Positions 33,594 through 42,864 of a stretch of 64,000 nucleotides of DNA are shown one piece after another. Numbering within the stretch: the stretch's first letter is position 1; each line of letters starts with the position of its first letter. The translations under genes and the position numbers were made by a program. Below the pieces are notes generated by a model. It saw only the letters and a list, made by a program, of their open reading frames with translations. It made no database searches and was not told the origin of the DNA. The stretch is from Deinococcus ficus (GTDB lineage Bacteria; Deinococcota; Deinococci; Deinococcales; Deinococcaceae), in NCBI RefSeq assembly GCF_003444775.1, contig NZ_CP021081.1, positions 980,001 to 1,044,000 on the forward strand, given 5' to 3'.

Positions 33594-34508
33594 TCAGCCC
33601 CCCGTCAAAACGTCAAGGCCGTCCAGCACCACACTCGCATGAGCCTCCACGGTCAGCGCATGGTCGCGGTTGTACCCCCCGGCCATCATGGTCACCACCG
33701 GCACCCCCGCCCCCGCCGCCCAGCGGAACACCCGCCGGTTGCGCTCCCGCACGCCGTCCAGACTCAGCGCAAACCGCCCGAACCGGTCCCCGGCCAGCAC
33801 GTCCACACCCGCCAGGTACAGCAGCAGCTCCGGCCGGAACGCCCCCAGCGCCGGCACCACCTGCGCCTCCAGCACCGCCAGGTACTCCGCGTCCGTCACG
33901 CCGTCCCCCAGCCCCACATCCAGCGAACTGCGCTCCTTCCGGAACGGGTAATTCCGCTCCCCGTGCACGCTGATCGTCAACGCCCGGCTCTCCCCGGCCA
34001 GCAGGGCCGCCGTGCCGTTCCCCTGATGCACGTCCAGGTCAAGCACCGCCACCCGCCCCACCCGCCCCTCCGAGAGTGCCACGTGCGACAGGATCGCCGC
34101 GTCGTTCAGCAGACAGAACCCCTCCGCCCGGTCCCGGAAGGCGTGATGCGTCCCGCCCGCCAGACACGCCCCCCAGCCCACCTCCAGCGCGTCCCCCAGC
34201 GCCGCCAGACTCCCCCCGGCGGCCCGGCGCGCCCGCTCCACCACGCCCTCCGACCACGGCAGCCCGAACGCCCGCTCCTGCGCCGCCGTCACCTCCCCCC
34301 GCCGCCACGCCCGCAACCAGTGCGGGTCATGCACCTGCCCCGCCACCCCCCACGGCAACGCCGGCGTGGACAGCACCGGCAACAGCCCCGCCAGCCGGTC
34401 CCGCACGCCCCGGTACTTGTAGTACGGAAAGCGGTGCCCCTCCGGCAGGGGAAACTCGAACTCGGCCGGCGAGTACGCCCGGAACGGATGGGAGAAGTCG
34501 GCCGTCAC
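33594..34508 (-). CDS. Histone deacetylase/acetoin-utilisation-family hydrolase
   Basis: A 304-residue zinc deacetylase-fold protein. Motifs include [19 protein letters not shown] (the His pair), [12 protein letters not shown] (zinc ligands Asp and His), [15 protein letters not shown] (third Asp) and MMAGGYNRD. Bacterial members deacetylate acetyl-lysine or polyamines; the substrate here is unknown. The frame continues upstream, but the Gly-rich N-terminus is not family-like. A GTG at 34508, 6 bases after CAGACT (plus 34515-34520), gives the natural start [13 protein letters not shown]. Confidence 0.88.
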   Translation of the reverse strand: MTADFSHPFRAYSPAEFEFPLPEGHRFPYYKYRGVRDRLAGLLPVLSTPALPWGVAGQVHDPHWLRAWRRGEVTAAQERAFGLPWSEGVVERARRAAGGSLAALGDALEVGWGACLAGGTHHAFRDRAEGFCLLNDAAILSHVALSEGRVGRVAVLDLDVHQGNGTAALLAGESRALTISVHGERNYPFRKERSSLDVGLGDGVTDAEYLAVLEAQVVPALGAFRPELLLYLAGVDVLAGDRFGRFALSLDGVRERNRRVFRWAAGAGVPVVTMMAGGYNRDHALTVEAHASVVLDGLDVLTGG

Positions 34509-34578
34509 CCCGCCAGTCTGCCCCACCCGGCCGCGCCGTCCGGTACGCTGTCCCACACCCGCACCCCCCGGAGGCCCC

Positions 34579-35340
34579 ATGACCCACCCCGCCCCCGCCA
34601 CCCCCGAACCCATCCACGACGACCTCCGGCCCCTGTGGCCCGACCTGCTCGCCGGTCACCCGAAAGCCGTGCACGAGGCCCGCAAACTCAGCCGCAAGGT
34701 CAGCGCCGAACTCGCTCTGACCAGCGGCACCCGACGGGAACGCCGCGCCTGGAGGGACCTGCGCCGCGCCCTGGCCCCCCTGCGCGACCACGACATCACC
34801 GGCGACCACCTCCTCACCGCCCTCACCCGAGCCGGCACCCCCCAGCCCGAACTGGCCGCCTTCAGGCAGGACTGGGCCCGGCGCCGCGCCGCCCTGCACG
34901 CCCACCTCACCCTCCCCGACCCGCCCGGCCCCGCCCCGAAAGCCGGCGGCACCCGCAAGGCCGCGCGCAAGACCCTGGCCCGCCACGCCACCCACCTGAT
35001 CCGCGAAGCCCATATCGTCCTGAACAGCCGCGACGCCGAGGCGTGGCACGACTGGCGCAAGGAACTCAAGACGTACCGCTACACACTGGACACCCTGATC
35101 CCCACCCCGAAGGTCCTGAAGGCCACCCTGGACGCCCTGGGCCGCATGCAGGACGCCGAGGTCGTGCTGGATCTCCTGGGCCGCCCCGAGTGGACGCACC
35201 CGGGCACCGCCAGCCTGCAACGCCGCGAACACCGCGCCCGCACCCGCGCCCAGACCCGGGTGCGCGAACTCTGGCCGGACCTGAGGGCCCTGCTTGAAGC
35301 GCACGCCGAAGGCCAGGGCCTCAAGGCAAAAAAGACCTGA
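34579..35340 (+). CDS. CHAD-domain protein
   Basis: A 253-residue helical, very basic protein. CHAD-type motifs with conserved His and Arg/Lys are [15 protein letters not shown] near the N-terminus, [16 protein letters not shown], and [16 protein letters not shown] in the second half. CHAD domains bind inorganic polyphosphate. GGAGG lies 4 bases before the ATG. It diverges from the deacetylase-family gene, with no evidence that the two act together. Confidence 0.85.
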   Translation: MTHPAPATPEPIHDDLRPLWPDLLAGHPKAVHEARKLSRKVSAELALTSGTRRERRAWRDLRRALAPLRDHDITGDHLLTALTRAGTPQPELAAFRQDWARRRAALHAHLTLPDPPGPAPKAGGTRKAARKTLARHATHLIREAHIVLNSRDAEAWHDWRKELKTYRYTLDTLIPTPKVLKATLDALGRMQDAEVVLDLLGRPEWTHPGTASLQRREHRARTRAQTRVRELWPDLRALLEAHAEGQGLKAKKT

Positions 35341-35911
35341 GGCCCGGCCAGAAGCTTCTGCTTTCCGGCGGAGTCCAGGCGAGCTGTCCGGTCATGACTG
35401 TATTTCTCTCAACAGCAGGAAATACGCCTTGATGCTTCCTACGGCAAGTTCAGAAGTCTCGTAGTCGCCGCCCGCAGGGACGGCTGGGATCAGGCAATAG
35501 CACTGCTCCACGTTGATTCTTCTGCCTCTGGTCCACATGGCTTGATGCCGTTCGTACATGACCTCATCGTCCGTGGCACTTCTGCGAGACAGATTCATCA
35601 CTGTGGTCTCGAAGTCCACAGACGTGGCACTCAGGCTGAAGTCATTCGCGGAGCCCTGGTGGCAGACACCATCGGTCGAGACGAAGTACACCTCATCGAA
35701 CGAGTTCCGGGCGAATGGAATGAGATCCGGCCGGCCAAACAGAACAGGCAGCCATCCGAACCGAGTGGGATTCAGTAGCCAAATGAAGCCGTCTTTGCGC
35801 CGGCCAAACCCAACCTCCTTCCAGAATTCCCGTGCAAATTCCGGGAAGGCATGGAGATCGGGGTTCTCCCCAGGGTCATCTTGAATCGGCCCGAAGCGCC
35901 GTCTGAAGTAA

Positions 35912-36765
35912 GAGTGCCTAACAAAACCGTTGGTGCTGCTTGAACGTGATGAGGCAGCAGGCCAACTGCGTGAACGCCAGGTGGATGTCCGCCCGCACCT
36001 CGTACCGCACCCGAAGCCGACGGAAGCGGCTGAACCATGCCAGTGTCCGCTCCACCACCCAGCGGTGCCGTCCCAACCGCTCACTCGACTCTCGACCCCG
36101 GCGTGCAATTCGCACTTTGATCCCACGTTTGTGGCATGCCCGGCGGCACCGGGGAATGTCGTACGCCTTGTCCGCATGAAGCCTCTCTGGGCGGGTGCGA
36201 GGATGCCCACGCCGCCCATTGTGGATGGGCGGCACCGCGTCCAGCAGCGCTTCGAACAGCATGCTGTCATGCCGATTCGCTGGCGAGATCAGCACCGCCA
36301 GCGGCGTCCCGCGGCCATCGACGATCACATGACGTTTGCTGCCTGGCCGGCCGCGATCCGTGGGGTTCGGGCCGGTCTGGGCCCCCCCCGGGCGGCGGGG
36401 ATGCTCGTGCTGTCCACACACGCCCGTGACCAGTCGAGGTGATCCGCCTGCGCCATCCGGTCAAGGAGCACCTGGTGCAGGCGGGTGAAGACACCCGCCG
36501 CGTGCCAGTCCCGCAGCCGTCGCCAGCAGGTCATGCCGCTGCCATACCCGAGCTCACGGGGGAGGTGTTCCCAGCCGATGCCGGTCTTGAGCAAGTAGAG
36601 GATGCCTTCCAGTGCGGCTCGGTCAGGCACCCGGGGTCGGCCGCCTCTGGGTCTGGGTGTTTCGGGTGGGAGCAGTGGCTGAATCAGCTGCCACAACTCG
36701 TCGCTGACCAGGGAGGTGGCCATGCCTCACCTTGCGCCCCCAACCTGAGGTTTTGATAGGCGCTC
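35912..36765 (-). mobile_element. IS5-family (IS427-group-like) insertion sequence, 854 bp
   Basis: The terminal inverted repeats GAGTGCCTAACAAAACC (35912-35928) and, on the other strand, GAGCGCCTATCAAAACC (36749-36765) match at 15 of 17 bases. A 3-bp target duplication TAA flanks it (35909-35911 and 36766-36768), consistent with the TNA targets of IS427/IS1031-type elements. The transposase is read on the minus strand in two overlapping frames. The duplication is intact and the target gene reconstructs perfectly, so the insertion is probably recent. Confidence 0.93.
35918..36723 (-). CDS. IS5-family transposase, two overlapping frames joined by frameshift
   Basis: OrfA (36325-36723) starts MATSLVSDELWQLIQPLLPP and carries the DNA-binding part and the first catalytic Asp (ACVDSTSIPAARGG). 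OrfB (35918-36421) carries KRHVIVDGRGTPLAVLIS, NRHDS and the WVVERTLAWFSRFRRLRVRY region with the catalytic Glu. The overlap contains a run of eight G on the coding strand (plus 36382-36389), a typical slippery site for the frameshift that fuses both parts. The product moves this IS. Confidence 0.9.
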
Positions 36766-36806
36766 TAAGTCCCTAGGTTTTCGCGACTCATGGTAGTCAC
36801 CTCACG

Positions 36807-36890
36807 TTAGCGGACAGAGATCTTCTGCCGGTGGCTCGTCGGTCTGAACTCCTCAAGAAAAAGCTCGATCGCCTTTTCAACGCGGTCCAC
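36807..36890 (-). pseudogene. 27-codon remnant of a third Tdi1-like immunity gene
   Basis: Reading from a GTG at 36890 to a TAA at 36807 gives VDRVEKAIELFLEEFRP, then about ten more residues. This is clearly related to the N-terminus of the intact immunity protein at 38392 (MNRIKETIELFLEDFKP). It ends 15 bases before the ATG of the IS-disrupted paralogue. It looks like the left end of a duplicated immunity gene that recombined or decayed. The next 249 bases (36891-37139) hold nothing I can assign. Confidence 0.7.
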
Positions 36891-37139
36891 GATTGTTCCC
36901 TCATTCCAGGCACGGCGGGCTGATGCTGGGTCGGGAGCACGCACAGGTGCCGCCTCCCGCTGACGCAGAACACCTGCCTTGAGTGGCGCGAATCGCTAGA
37001 CTCACTTTGCCGTAATTTGACGTTCACCAACATCCGGTGTGGGCCACACACGCTCCGTTCCCAGGATCAGGCGCGCGAGCCGACATGACAGTGTTGTGCA
37101 GCCGTGATGGAGGACTCCCTAATACACCACGTCATGGCT

Positions 37140-37604
37140 TTAATGTTCGGAACTCTCCATATCCGGACATGGGTCGTCGAGGAATTCGCCCAGGTCTTCA
37201 CCACCGACGTAGGTGAAGGTGCCGTCGAAGTTGGTGTAGTAGGAGGACACGATTTTTAGCTCCCCACCTTCTTTCCGGAAGTGGATCAGTTCAAATTTGT
37301 CCTGGTTGCCTTTGTAGGCCGACCCCAGGACGCACTGGAAGGTTGGTCCATCGACTGCTTTGACGCAAAAAATCTTTCGCGACTGCTTGGTGGAGATCAG
37401 TTGTGCAAATTCGGCGACATCGAAGTCCGGTGTGTCGCCCGGCCGACTCAGAGCGGAGCCCAGACCGTCAGCGAAGTATTTCTGCTCGAACCTGGCGATG
37501 GCCTCTTCAGCTGCCGTGATGGTGGCCACGCCGTGAACGGTCCTCCAGGTCTCGTACTCGTCGCGGACGTAATTGTCGATGAACCTTTCTGCTTCCTGAA
37601 TCAT
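37140..37604 (-). CDS. NTF2-like putative immunity protein
   Basis: A 154-residue acidic protein without signal or membrane segments. The order N-terminal helices (AERFIDNYVRDEYETW), then KIFCVKAVDGPTFQCVLGSAY and FRKEGGELKIVSSYYT resembles the NTF2-fold immunity proteins found beside polymorphic toxins. The toxin it protects against is not the Tde1-like domain next door if family pairings hold, so it may be an orphan immunity gene. Its composition is about 50% G+C in the 60 bases I counted, well below the backbone. No strong ribosome site is seen. Confidence 0.65.
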   Translation of the reverse strand: MIQEAERFIDNYVRDEYETWRTVHGVATITAAEEAIARFEQKYFADGLGSALSRPGDTPDFDVAEFAQLISTKQSRKIFCVKAVDGPTFQCVLGSAYKGNQDKFELIHFRKEGGELKIVSSYYTNFDGTFTYVGGEDLGEFLDDPCPDMESSEH

Positions 37605-37846
37605 GCTTTTGGGTGCCTGCCTGCATAGAGTTGATCGTGATCATGCTTTCTGCGTCATTGTTGATCTCTGGACTATTGAGTATGAATGTTGCACTGTGAC
37701 TTTCAAGAGGCGTCTGCGAATTTCCGAGAAGCTGGATAGTTGCTGCGGTAACGCAGCCGAAAATAAACTTGGAGGCATCAGCTGGACAGTTTCTGCGGAT
37801 TCAGTGACAGCGAAACGCCGTTAAATATTTGAAGGAGAGTCGGACG

Positions 37847-38392
37847 TCAACGAGTGGCCTGGGCCAGAACTTCTAGGTACTCGCGGATCTTGCCGACATA
37901 GACTTCCGAATCCTGGAAGGTCCCCCCAAGAGGCATTGCAGGCTTAAGGCAATAGCATGTGTCGTACTCGGTTTTCAGTCCGGCTTTGGCATACTTCTTA
38001 TGTAGCCTGAGGAGCTCTTCGTCATCGGTAAATTCCTTCTCCCCCAGGAAACTGATGGCTGAGAGCACGTCCTCGGCCATCAGGTCCAGTTGCCGGTTGT
38101 AGGGAAGGAATGAGTAGAGATGGCCCTGTGGGTTGGTGCAGAAGAAATTTCCGAATGAATCGTGGGCGACGGGTACCACGTCCAATTCAAACAGAGGGGC
38201 AATCCAGCCGAAGTCTGCGGGGTTGACGGTCCACAGGTATCCGTCATGGCGGTTGCATGCGCCAACTTCAGACAGGAAGGTCTGCCAATGCTCGTGAAGC
38301 CCTTTGAGGTCTTCTGCAGCAATGTCCTTTTTGTTTTTCTTGGGCTTGAAATCTTCGAGAAAGAGTTCGATGGTTTCTTTGATGCGGTTCAC
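37847..38392 (-). CDS. Tdi1-like immunity protein (GAD-like plus DUF1851)
   Basis: A 181-residue cytoplasmic protein. The N-terminal GAD-like part (MNRIKETIELFLEDFKP to about residue 100, with RHDGYLWTVNPADFGW) is followed by a DUF1851-like C-terminal part (DTCYCLKPAMPLGGTFQDSE, VGKIREYLEVL). The same two-domain order occurs in Tdi1, the antidote of the Tde1 DNase of Agrobacterium. It starts with GTG 33 bases after the toxin gene's stop, with GAGGT before it, so it is co-transcribed with the toxin. This is the probable cognate antidote. Confidence 0.82.
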   Translation of the reverse strand: MNRIKETIELFLEDFKPKKNKKDIAAEDLKGLHEHWQTFLSEVGACNRHDGYLWTVNPADFGWIAPLFELDVVPVAHDSFGNFFCTNPQGHLYSFLPYNRQLDLMAEDVLSAISFLGEKEFTDDEELLRLHKKYAKAGLKTEYDTCYCLKPAMPLGGTFQDSEVYVGKIREYLEVLAQATR

Positions 38393-38425
38393 TGGGACCT
38401 CGGTTCCTGCGGGGAAGGATGTGGC

Positions 38426-41400
38426 TCAGACCTGGAGCAGAACATTCATCTTGACTTTACTGAAGTCGACCCCAGGGTAATTTATTCTGTAGGCATTTAC
38501 TGCTGCGTCGATCTGACCCACTCTATGAGGCCATTGTCCGCCGATAGACTCATTCACTTTGTCTTTGCCAAGGGCAACAATATGTGATGGGTCCCCTCCG
38601 GCCACCTGATCTGGTGCGTGAAGTGCCCGCTGTTCCTTGAGCCAAGAATCCGCAGCGGCCGTTGCCTTCTTGCGGATCTCACGCTCGGTCAGGCCCGGGT
38701 GTTCTCGCCGGATGCTGTTTCTGAATTCGGCGACCAGCCGTGCCTTCTCGGCGCGGCGGCTTGCCCGTTGGGCGTGATCTCCGCTCGGGTCTCTCCCGCT
38801 GCCCAGGGTGGCGGCCCTGCTGGTGTATGCAGTTCTGCGTTGCTGCCAGACGGAGAGAGCAGTGGCGTTGATGCCCGCCTGTTGTTCCCTGAGCTGGAGT
38901 TTGAACTCGTTGGTGTACTGCGGGAAGTTGCCTGTTGTGAAGGTGATGGCCACGCGGTCCATCTTTTTCGGGCTGGCTCGTGCTTCCTGAATGCAAGTGC
39001 GGATCAGCTCCACATATCGGGCAATCTGGTTGTTGGTCGTGATGGAGTCGTGATCCAGCCGACTCCGAACATTCGGGTCGGTGGAGCGAACTGCCTTTCT
39101 CAGAAGGCCCATTCCGCGGCCCACTGTCTTGCCAGCGTCGGTGAAATAAGGCCGGATGTCCGCTGTGATCCCGACGGCCTGCGCGTCTTTTCTGAAATTC
39201 GACAGTTGAGTCACAGCGTCGGCCGGCGTTGAGGCAATGAAGATCTTGGGGGACCCATTTTTGACTTCGGTCCAGACACTGTGGTTTTCCTTGCCTGCGC
39301 GGAACGACACCTTACCGTAGATGCCGTCAACGTCAGGTTTCTTCGTTTTATCTTTCTTGCTCTTTCCGAACAGCTTGTCGATGATGCCTTTGACCTTGAT
39401 GACGATCTTGTTGACCACCCCGTCGAGTTTGCCGCGGACCCGCTGGATGACGGCCTTGACCTTGCCGCCGAAGTTGCCGAGGCCGACGATCTTGCTCAGC
39501 CAGGCCAGGGCGATGGGGATGCTGCCGCCCAGGGACCGGTCGATGAAGCCGGCGGCGGCCGTGACGTTCCCCGCGATGATGGCGCTGACGCCGCTCAGGG
39601 CGCTGGTGATGACGGCGCCGATCTGGGCGGCCTGTTGCACGATGGTCTGGACGGTCTGGAAGGCGCCGATGATGGCGTTGATGAATCCGCCGCCGGGGAC
39701 GAGCATGGTGACGAGTTTCTGCACGCCGGCCATCACGAGGCTCCTGGTGACTTCGCTCTTGATGCCGTCCTGGATGGCTTTGCCGGTGCTGCCCTGCTGG
39801 CCTTTCATCTCCTCGGCCTTGTGCAGGCCGGTTTTCATGGTCTGCAGGGCGCTGACGGTCTGTTCGGCTTTCTGGACCTTGTCGGCGCCGCCGGGGCCCA
39901 TGGCGCGGACGAGTTTGCCGCGCATGTTCTGATAGGTGAGGCCCATGACGGTCAGGGCGGTGAGGAAGACGCCCTGGAGGTCGAACCTGGCGGGGAACTG
40001 GATGCCGGTGGAGCCGGTCAGCCACTGCCCGACGCCGTTCTGGAGGTATTTGGGGGCGTTGCCGGTGAACTGCGTGAAGCCGCCCTTGACGGCCGCGATC
40101 AGGTTCTTCGCGAAGGCGACGGGGTCCTTGAGGATCTTGATGATGTTGCCCTGGGCGCCTTTGAGGCCGGCCATGATCTTCTTGCCGAGGGGGCCGAGGG
40201 CGGCGGTGAGGGCGGTCAGGCCGATCTCGGCGATCTTGTGGGCGCTGCCGAGGATCAGGTTCTTGACGCCGCTGATGCGGGTGGTGACGGCCGCCTTGGC
40301 CTTGCCGACGTCGGCGCTCTTGATGGCGTCGGCGATCTCGCCGAGGGCGCCGCCCAGGTTGAGTTTGCCGAGTTCGGCCTTGAACCAGTCCCAGGCCTTG
40401 CCGATCACGTTCGTTTCCTTGAGGGCGCGGAGGATGTCCTTGAGGGGGCCGGGGACCCAGTTGGTCAGGGTGGTGAGGATGCTCTCGGCGCTGCCGGACA
40501 CGGCGCTGCCAGTGACGAGATCCTTGCCGAACGCCAGGCACAGTTCGCGGTAGCCGGGCAGGACAGTGAGGCCCTTGGTGATGAGCTCCTTGCCTTTGGC
40601 GGCAAGCGCGGCGGCGCCGTCCTGGACCTTGTCGCCCACCCAGTTGGCGGCGTCGCCGAGGATGCCCCAGTCCCGCTGGAGGGTCAGCTCGGGGCTGCGC
40701 TGCATGGCGGGGGGGTACAGGTCGTACAGCGGTTTCAGGTTGACGTGCCGGGCGGCGCCGTCCTGCACGCGTTGCAGGGCGGCTTTCTGGCTGTACACTC
40801 CGGGGGCGTGCGGGCCGTCCCGGTGCGGGACGGGGGGCAGCAGGCCCTTGGGGCTGGGCATGACCTGCGCGAGTTTGGCGCCCATGCTGCGCGCCTCGCT
40901 TTCCAGGCCGGCGTCGGGGTCCACGCCCTTGCCCACCTTGCCCTGAGCCTGCTGGACGGTGTGGGTGACCTCGTGCGCGAGGAGTTCCAGGCCGGAGCGG
41001 GTGTTGGGGTTGAACTTCCCGGAGCGGAAGTAGATGTCCGTGCCGGTCGTGAAGGCCACGGCGTTCACGCCCTTGGCGAGCTTGTCCGCTTCGGCGTCGT
41101 CGTGGATGCGCACGCGGGTGAGGTCGTGGTTCAGGCCCTGTTCCAGGTGCCGCCGCACCGCCTCGGGGAGAGGATTGCCGGTCCCGCGGCGTTCCTGAAT
41201 GCGTTGCAGCACGGGCCGGGTGGCCTGCTCGTTCAGTTCCGCGAGCTGCCGCTGCACGGCCACCTGCGCCTGCGCCTGCTGCGCGGCGGCCTGAGCGTCC
41301 TGGTGGCGCTGGACATGCAGGTCCACGGCGCGCTGCAGGGCGGGGCGGTCACTGGCGGGCACGAGCCCCAGCACGCTGCGGCCCACGTGACTGGTCAGGG

Positions 41401-41920
41401 GATGGTGGTGCAGCTGACCGATCAGTTCCCCGTACGCCTCGTTGCGTTCCGCGCCGGGCCGGCGGTCCTGTCGGTAGCCCTGCCCGAGTGTCTCGGCGAC
41501 CTGCCGTTGCAGCGCGGTGTATTCCGCGTGCTGGCGGGGGTTGAGGTGCCGGCCCTCGGCCTGGGCGGCGCGGGTGGCGAGGCGCTGGATCAGCGCGGCC
41601 GGGGAGCCCGGGGCTGCGGGGACGGGCATGGGTGAAGGCGTGCTGAGGCTGGTCGGGGCTGGGCTGGCGGCCGCCTGGGCGCGCTGCACGGCCGCCGTGA
41701 GGGCCTGCCGTTCCTGTCGGTCCAGCTGCGCGGCCCGGAGGACCGGCGCGGCCGCCTGCCGCTGGGCCTGGGTGGGCGTGCTGACCAGCCGTTGCAGCCC
41801 CTGCGTGAGGCTCCGGGCTGGGGGGGCAGGCAGCGCGACGCGGGGGGCCGGGGTGACGGCCGGCTGGTGCTGGGGGGTGGGGTTGACGCGGACAGTTCCG
41901 GGTTTGGGGGCGTGCTGCAT
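38426..41920 (-). CDS. DUF4157 polymorphic toxin with C-terminal Tde1/Ntox15-type DNase domain
   Basis: A 1164-residue protein. Residues 1-230 are Pro/Ala/Gln-rich and disordered or helical. A DUF4157 metallopeptidase-like domain (about 245-330) holds GLELLAHEVTHTVQQ with the HExxH motif at 316-320. A long helical middle (about 400-850) has several hydrophobic stretches. A Lys-rich linker (KSKKDKTKKPDVDG) precedes the C-terminal module. The end shows LHAPDQVAGGDPSHIVALG (HxxD at 1101-1104) and NESIGGQWPHRV, matching the toxin_15/Tde1 DNase family. DUF4157 is common in cargo of extracellular contractile injection systems. The open frame reaches a TTG at 41977; ATG 41920 with GGAG is preferred. 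Confidence 0.85.
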   Translation of the reverse strand: MQHAPKPGTVRVNPTPQHQPAVTPAPRVALPAPPARSLTQGLQRLVSTPTQAQRQAAAPVLRAAQLDRQERQALTAAVQRAQAAASPAPTSLSTPSPMPVPAAPGSPAALIQRLATRAAQAEGRHLNPRQHAEYTALQRQVAETLGQGYRQDRRPGAERNEAYGELIGQLHHHPLTSHVGRSVLGLVPASDRPALQRAVDLHVQRHQDAQAAAQQAQAQVAVQRQLAELNEQATRPVLQRIQERRGTGNPLPEAVRRHLEQGLNHDLTRVRIHDDAEADKLAKGVNAVAFTTGTDIYFRSGKFNPNTRSGLELLAHEVTHTVQQAQGKVGKGVDPDAGLESEARSMGAKLAQVMPSPKGLLPPVPHRDGPHAPGVYSQKAALQRVQDGAARHVNLKPLYDLYPPAMQRSPELTLQRDWGILGDAANWVGDKVQDGAAALAAKGKELITKGLTVLPGYRELCLAFGKDLVTGSAVSGSAESILTTLTNWVPGPLKDILRALKETNVIGKAWDWFKAELGKLNLGGALGEIADAIKSADVGKAKAAVTTRISGVKNLILGSAHKIAEIGLTALTAALGPLGKKIMAGLKGAQGNIIKILKDPVAFAKNLIAAVKGGFTQFTGNAPKYLQNGVGQWLTGSTGIQFPARFDLQGVFLTALTVMGLTYQNMRGKLVRAMGPGGADKVQKAEQTVSALQTMKTGLHKAEEMKGQQGSTGKAIQDGIKSEVTRSLVMAGVQKLVTMLVPGGGFINAIIGAFQTVQTIVQQAAQIGAVITSALSGVSAIIAGNVTAAAGFIDRSLGGSIPIALAWLSKIVGLGNFGGKVKAVIQRVRGKLDGVVNKIVIKVKGIIDKLFGKSKKDKTKKPDVDGIYGKVSFRAGKENHSVWTEVKNGSPKIFIASTPADAVTQLSNFRKDAQAVGITADIRPYFTDAGKTVGRGMGLLRKAVRSTDPNVRSRLDHDSITTNNQIARYVELIRTCIQEARASPKKMDRVAITFTTGNFPQYTNEFKLQLREQQAGINATALSVWQQRRTAYTSRAATLGSGRDPSGDHAQRASRRAEKARLVAEFRNSIRREHPGLTEREIRKKATAAADSWLKEQRALHAPDQVAGGDPSHIVALGKDKVNESIGGQWPHRVGQIDAAVNAYRINYPGVDFSKVKMNVLLQV

Positions 41921-42050
41921 CGGTGCTCCGGCCTGGGGCGAGGGGGCGGGGGAGAGGACGGCCAGGTCAAGCGGCAATGAGAGAACGCCCCCAGTCTAGC
42001 GGACGGGGGCGGGACGTGCCGGGGGTTTGTCGCACGCGGCGTGTGGGACG

Positions 42051-42863
<813 letters not shown>

Positions 42864-42864
42864 C

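Larger units (their letters stand above)
35392..36791 (-). pseudogene. Tdi1-like (GAD/DUF1851) immunity gene interrupted by an IS element
   Basis: The C-terminal part is read from 35908 down to the stop at 35392 and includes RRKDGFIWLLNPTRFGW and INVEQCYCLIPAVPAGGDYE. The N-terminal codons (MSRENLG) start at the ATG ending at 36791, with GAGGTGA 5 bases upstream. Removing the IS (35912-36765) and one TAA copy joins the pieces in frame (MSRENLGTYFRRRFGP) into exactly 181 codons with stop. It is paralogous to the intact gene at 37847-38392 (GYLWTVNPADFGW; DTCYCLKPAMPLGG). Known relatives neutralise Tde1-type DNases. The gene is now probably inactive. Confidence 0.88.

Noticed and set aside
35350..35361. 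The 12-bp palindrome CAGAAGCTTCTG between the CHAD gene and the disrupted immunity gene
   Set aside because: It sits between convergent genes with no promoter role apparent. It could be part of a weak terminator, but a stem without a loop is not convincing.
36797..37051. An 84-residue frame in the gap after the immunity remnant
   Set aside because: Atypical codon use, no ribosome site and no domain. It overlaps the Tdi1-like remnant, which is read in another frame.
37603..37824. A 73-residue plus-strand frame between the NTF2-like and Tdi1-like genes
   Set aside because: It opposes the operon direction, has no domain or ribosome site and looks like chance in a lower-G+C gap. The gap 37605-37846 holds nothing I can assign.
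39281..41635. A 784-residue open frame antisense to the toxin
   Set aside because: It is Gly/Val/Asp-rich with no domain, and exists because of the high G+C of the real toxin gene on the other strand.
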